Below, one piece after another: positions 8,144-10,653 of a DNA stretch of 10,653 nt (its first letter is position 1; every line of letters begins with the position of its first letter). The translations under genes were made by a program, and so were the position numbers. Source of the DNA: Rickettsiaceae bacterium. Its GTDB lineage: Bacteria > Pseudomonadota > Alphaproteobacteria > Rickettsiales > Rickettsiaceae. The stretch lies in contig JANQTT010000055.1 in the NCBI GenBank assembly GCA_030731565.1, forward strand, positions 1 through 10,653. The letters run 5' to 3'. The notes under the pieces are model-generated. The model ran no database searches, was not told the DNA's origin, and saw nothing but the letters and a program-made list of their open reading frames with translations.

Positions 8144-9547
8144 ATGAACTTCCTTAAAAAGAAAAGTTTTGACTCAGTAAAATCGGCAGGAAGCACAAGC
8201 GGCCTTAACCGCACGTTATCTGCATTAGATCTAATCCTCTTAGGTTTGGGAGGTATTGTTGGGACTGGAGTTTTTGCGCTAACCGGCCTTGTCGCTTCAC
8301 AACACGCCGGCCCAGCCGTTACTCTTTCTTACGCTATTGCAGGATTTACTTGCGTCTTTGTTGCCCTTGTTTATACCGAGCTTGCTACTATGCTTCCAAC
8401 ATCCGGAAGTATCTATACATATTCGTATGTTGCATTTGGCGAGGTATTTGCTTGGCTTGTAGGAAGTCTTGTCATTGTAGAGCTCGGTTTTGCAGCATCA
8501 GCCGTTGCCGGTAGCTGGTCTGCCTATATTCAAGGAATTTTTGCGTCCGCAGGCTTTGTACTTCCACTTGCAATATCGAAATCTCCATTTGAAGGCGGTG
8601 TAATTAATTTACCAGCCCTACTAATTGTTTCATTTGTAGGTTTTATGCTTTACCTTGGAACTAAGGAAAGCAAAAGATTGAACAACATTCTAGTATTTGT
8701 AAAAATGCTAGCTATTGCTCTATTTGTATTTTTTGCTGCTCCGCATTTTGAGGCTAGCAATTGGAGCAATTTTATGCCACACGGCATTAACGACGTTATG
8801 TACGGTGCATCAATATTATTCTTTGCTTTTACTGGTTTTGGAACTCTAGCAAGCGCAGCAGAAGAATGTAAAAATCCCAAAAGGGACCTTACAATCGGAA
8901 TTATTGGTTCTCTAGTACTTGCAACGATAGTTTATATTATTGTCGCAGGAGTGTTAACTGGAATTGTACCATATTATGAGCTAAACAACGCGCAACCTCT
9001 GGCTTACGCTTTGAGAGTAAATGGTAAAGAAATTGGCTCTACCATAGTTGCAACCGGTGCTGTAGCTGGAATGACAACAGTAATTATGATAAATATCTAT
9101 GGCCAATCTAGGATTTTTTATGTAATAGCTCGTGATGGATTACTTCCTAAACCTCTAGCAAGACTACATCATAAATACGATAGCCCTTACATAACAATTG
9201 TTATATTTTCAGCTATAATAGCCTTAATGGGAGCTTTAATACCATATGGTGTACTGGCACAACTTTCGAGCATGGGCGCGTTAACTGATTACATAATCGT
9301 TGGAATAATTGTTATACTCTTCAGGTTTAAATACTCGAATATGGAAAGACCTTTTAGATGCCCAGCCATTTTTATTGTTGCCCCAATCGCTTTGCTATCC
9401 TCACTCTATTTATTATTTAAGCAGATAATAGGTAAAAACAACGAAATGCTGTTAACAGGAAAAGTGTTTATCCTATGGTTTGTTATAATGCTCATTTTAT
9501 ACATACTAAAAAGCGCGCTATCAAAAACGAAAAGAGATGTTCAATAA
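8144..9547 (+). CDS. APC-superfamily amino-acid permease (YfnA/CAT type)
   Basis: This 467-residue inner-membrane transporter should import amino acids with a cation; the exact substrate cannot be read from the sequence. About 12 hydrophobic segments are visible. The first helix carries the APC signature Gly-Leu-Gly-Gly-Ile-Val-Gly-Thr-Gly-Val-Phe (34-44), where the substrate backbone binds. The segment Phe-Phe-Ala-Phe-Thr-Gly-Phe-Gly (about 225-233), followed by Ala-Glu-Glu-x-x-Asn-Pro-x-Arg, is the characteristic helix 6 region of the CAT/YfnA group. Gln-Ser-Arg-x-Phe-Tyr-x-x-Ala-Arg-Asp-Gly-Leu-Leu-Pro is the helix 8 signature. AAAGGT at 8131-8136 with a 7-base spacer is a good ribosome binding site for the ATG at 8144. 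Such permeases fit a host-dependent bacterium that scavenges amino acids. A repeat element begins just after the stop codon. Confidence 0.9.
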   Translation: MNFLKKKSFDSVKSAGSTSGLNRTLSALDLILLGLGGIVGTGVFALTGLVASQHAGPAVTLSYAIAGFTCVFVALVYTELATMLPTSGSIYTYSYVAFGEVFAWLVGSLVIVELGFAASAVAGSWSAYIQGIFASAGFVLPLAISKSPFEGGVINLPALLIVSFVGFMLYLGTKESKRLNNILVFVKMLAIALFVFFAAPHFEASNWSNFMPHGINDVMYGASILFFAFTGFGTLASAAEECKNPKRDLTIGIIGSLVLATIVYIIVAGVLTGIVPYYELNNAQPLAYALRVNGKEIGSTIVATGAVAGMTTVIMINIYGQSRIFYVIARDGLLPKPLARLHHKYDSPYITIVIFSAIIALMGALIPYGVLAQLSSMGALTDYIIVGIIVILFRFKYSNMERPFRCPAIFIVAPIALLSSLYLLFKQIIGKNNEMLLTGKVFILWFVIMLILYILKSALSKTKRDVQ

Positions 9548-9550
9548 TAA

Positions 9551-9796
9551 TACCTGTTGGCATTGTTAAATAAATATAGGTATAGAAACCTTTATCCTTA
9601 ACTTGTTTGGCATTGTTGCATGGCTCGGCTTATAGTAAAATTTTCCACTTTATAGTCATGCTGAACTAGTGGGGTTTTAGGATTGTATCCGAGCCATGCA
9701 ACAAATCCGATCAAGTCCGGGATGAACGCGTTTAGCTGGAGGACAATCGCAGTGGTGGTTATGATATATATACTTAATTTACAATGCCTGCCTGTT
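9551..9796. mobile_element. MITE-like nonautonomous element with terminal inverted repeats and 8-base target duplication
   Basis: The element runs from GGCATTG (9559) to CAATGCC (9788), about 230 bases. The left end GGCATTGTTAAATAA (9559-9573) pairs with the right end, whose reverse complement is GGCATTGTAAATTAA: 13 of 15 match, with patchier similarity further in. The flanks are TACCTGTT (9551-9558) and TGCCTGTT (9789-9796), an 8-base direct repeat with one mismatch that looks like an aged target-site duplication. No transposase is encoded. The right arm (9712-9788) recurs at window positions 1-74, so this is a family. A minus-strand reading frame of 67 codons (9598-9801) runs through it but looks like repeat-borne noise. 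GGCNTTGTT ends recall IS6- and IS903-type elements; the parent transposase is unknown. Confidence 0.75.
9609..9708. repeat. Inner inverted-repeat unit nested in the element
   Basis: A perfect 16-base inverted repeat, TTGTTGCATGGCTCGG (9613-9628) with CCGAGCCATGCAACAA (9689-9704), encloses 60 bases. Extending outward to 9609 and 9708, 18 of 20 bases match, so this unit also opens with GGCATTGTT like the outer element. It could be a second small element inserted in the first, or an inner arm of one composite palindrome. It could form a long stem in RNA or single-stranded DNA. Confidence 0.75.
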
Positions 9797-9926
9797 CCCA
9801 ACTTAAAGAAAGTTATTCAATGTGGTTTACTATACCTATAATAGGAACGACTTAACATACGTTACCTAATATTTAGGCTAAGGATTTGGTATGGCTATTC
9901 ATTGCGCAGATTTTATAGCTAAAACA

Positions 9927-9959
9927 AAAGAGCCAAGATATATAGTATCTTGGCTCTTT
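9927..9959 (-). terminator. Rho-independent terminator of the flagellin-like gene
   Basis: A perfect 14-base stem, AAAGAGCCAAGATA (9927-9940) with TATCTTGGCTCTTT (9946-9959), has a 5-base loop. Read on the minus strand it is followed by TTTTGTTTTAG, a U-rich tail, and lies 36 bases after the stop of the flagellin-like gene. The symmetrical A/T flanks would also let it act weakly on plus-strand transcripts. Strong terminators after flagellin genes fit high expression. Confidence 0.85.
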
Positions 9960-9995
9960 AAAATTATAAACTATAATAATGTTTTATGTAGAATA

Positions 9996-10653
9996 TTATC
10001 TAGCTAAAGCATCAATTAGTCTTTGAGCAGCTTCTGGAATCTTATTAGCAGCCTGCAGCGAAGTAATAGCTGCAACCATAGTTCTAATAGTCTCAGAATA
10101 TTGCTGGGCTGTCATAACATAATCTGTTTTCAGATAAGAATCCGCAGCTTTTTGAGTTACATTAGTAGTAGCTCTAAGTGCATCAGCAGCTCCAATAACA
10201 TTTTGCTTTTGGTTAGAAACAGCAGCCTGCTCAGCACGGATCGTATTAAGAGCCGCTGTAAATACATCTTGTGATAAACCACGCCCTGCTTCTGTTGTTA
10301 AATCAGTTGTCTGATTATCAGCAAAATTAGCCAGTAGCTGAGCTTTAGTTGCAGCATGGCCTAAAGCTGTAGTAATCTGCGCTTGCGATGCATCACTAAT
10401 AGTAACTTTAGTACTACTATGGGAAAGATAAATCTGTTCAGCAAGGTTACCTATAGCAGCATTATTCGCATTAGCTGCACCATTAGCAGCAGCATTAACA
10501 GCAGCAGCAATTGTTGCCTTATCAGCGCCAGCATTAGCAGCAATTGCACCATCAACAGCAGTAGCAATAGCGACAGTATTAGCGTCACCGATCATGTATG
10601 TATGAGCCTGAAGGGTAGCGTTCAGAGTTGCAGCTCCAAGTATATTATTAACC
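9996..10653 (-). CDS. Flagellin-like protein, C-terminal part (gene cut by right window edge)
   Basis: The frame is open from the TAA at 9996-9998 to the window edge, giving 218 visible codons. An ATG at 10595 is internal to the open frame, so the true start lies beyond the window. The visible part is rich in Ala, Asn, Thr and Gln with almost no Cys, Trp or Pro, typical of filament proteins. The last 47 residues align without gaps, apart from a short end extension, to the flagellin D0 tail: Thr-Asp-Tyr where flagellins have (D/S)-D-(Y/F), a helix with Ala and Leu at the expected places, then Ala-Ala-Asn-Lys-Ile-Pro, and an Arg end. Upstream, a Val-x-Asn-Gln segment matches the start of the D1 helix (Val-Gln-Asn-Arg). 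An Ala/Asn-rich stretch (10446-10556) would be the variable surface domain. The call rests on C-terminal similarity; a hook-associated relative is possible. Confidence 0.6.
   Translation of the reverse strand, partial: VNNILGAATLNATLQAHTYMIGDANTVAIATAVDGAIAANAGADKATIAAAVNAAANGAANANNAAIGNLAEQIYLSHSSTKVTISDASQAQITTALGHAATKAQLLANFADNQTTDLTTEAGRGLSQDVFTAALNTIRAEQAAVSNQKQNVIGAADALRATTNVTQKAADSYLKTDYVMTAQQYSETIRTMVAAITSLQAANKIPEAAQRLIDALAR

Noticed and set aside
9598..9801. 67-codon minus-strand frame as a genuine gene
   Set aside because: It coincides with the mobile element and its inverted repeats, has no ribosome binding site of note and shows no protein family features.
9891..10010. Small plus-strand frame of 39 codons with AAGGA upstream of its ATG
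   Set aside because: It runs through the terminator stem and into the antisense of the flagellin-like gene's end, so it is most likely chance.
10446..10556. Ala/Asn-rich tract as a tandem repeat or CRISPR-like array
   Set aside because: The repetition comes from recurrent Ala codons without a fixed period; there are no spacers or conserved direct repeats.

Overview
The window is AT-rich chromosomal DNA (roughly one third G+C by eye) that reads as an alphaproteobacterium, most likely a member of the Rickettsiales. The evidence is the alphaproteobacterial form of AddB, a yidC-engB pair, an MnmA with the CCAG segment typical of alphaproteobacteria, a YfnA/CAT-type amino-acid permease of the kind carried by intracellular bacteria, Lys/Ile/Asn-rich proteins, and short palindromic repeat elements between genes. 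The partial gene at the right edge has a flagellin-like C-terminus. If that is right, it points away from classical Rickettsia and toward a lineage that kept flagellar genes, such as the Midichloria or Jidaibacter group. The placement is inference.

Layout, left to right. Positions 1-74 are the right end of a dispersed repeat that continues past the window edge. A small DedA/YqaA-like membrane protein gene (84-518, +) follows at once, then, 8 bases later, a gene for AddB, one subunit of the AddAB recombinational repair nuclease (527-3202, +). addA is not in the window. On the minus strand are a gene for an unrecognised protein with a glycine-rich membrane hairpin and a basic tail (3279-4463), engB (4585-5190) and yidC (5183-6883). 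yidC and engB overlap and are probably co-transcribed; the unrecognised gene appears to have its own promoter. A 161-base divergent region separates yidC from a plus-strand unit of mnmA (tRNA wobble-uridine 2-thiolation) and an amino-acid permease gene, with a good promoter in front of mnmA.

The 448-base gap after the permease gene holds a MITE-like element of about 230 bases (9559-9788). It has terminal inverted repeats, an imperfect 8-base target duplication, and an inner inverted repeat of its own. Its right arm matches the repeat at positions 1-74. A strong hairpin terminator (9927-9959) then closes the minus-strand flagellin-like gene, which is cut by the right edge.

Most genes are housekeeping: membrane protein insertion, ribosome assembly, tRNA modification, repair and nutrient uptake. 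The less ordinary content is the repeat family, the unrecognised hairpin protein and the flagellin-like gene. I saw no complete new multi-gene system.
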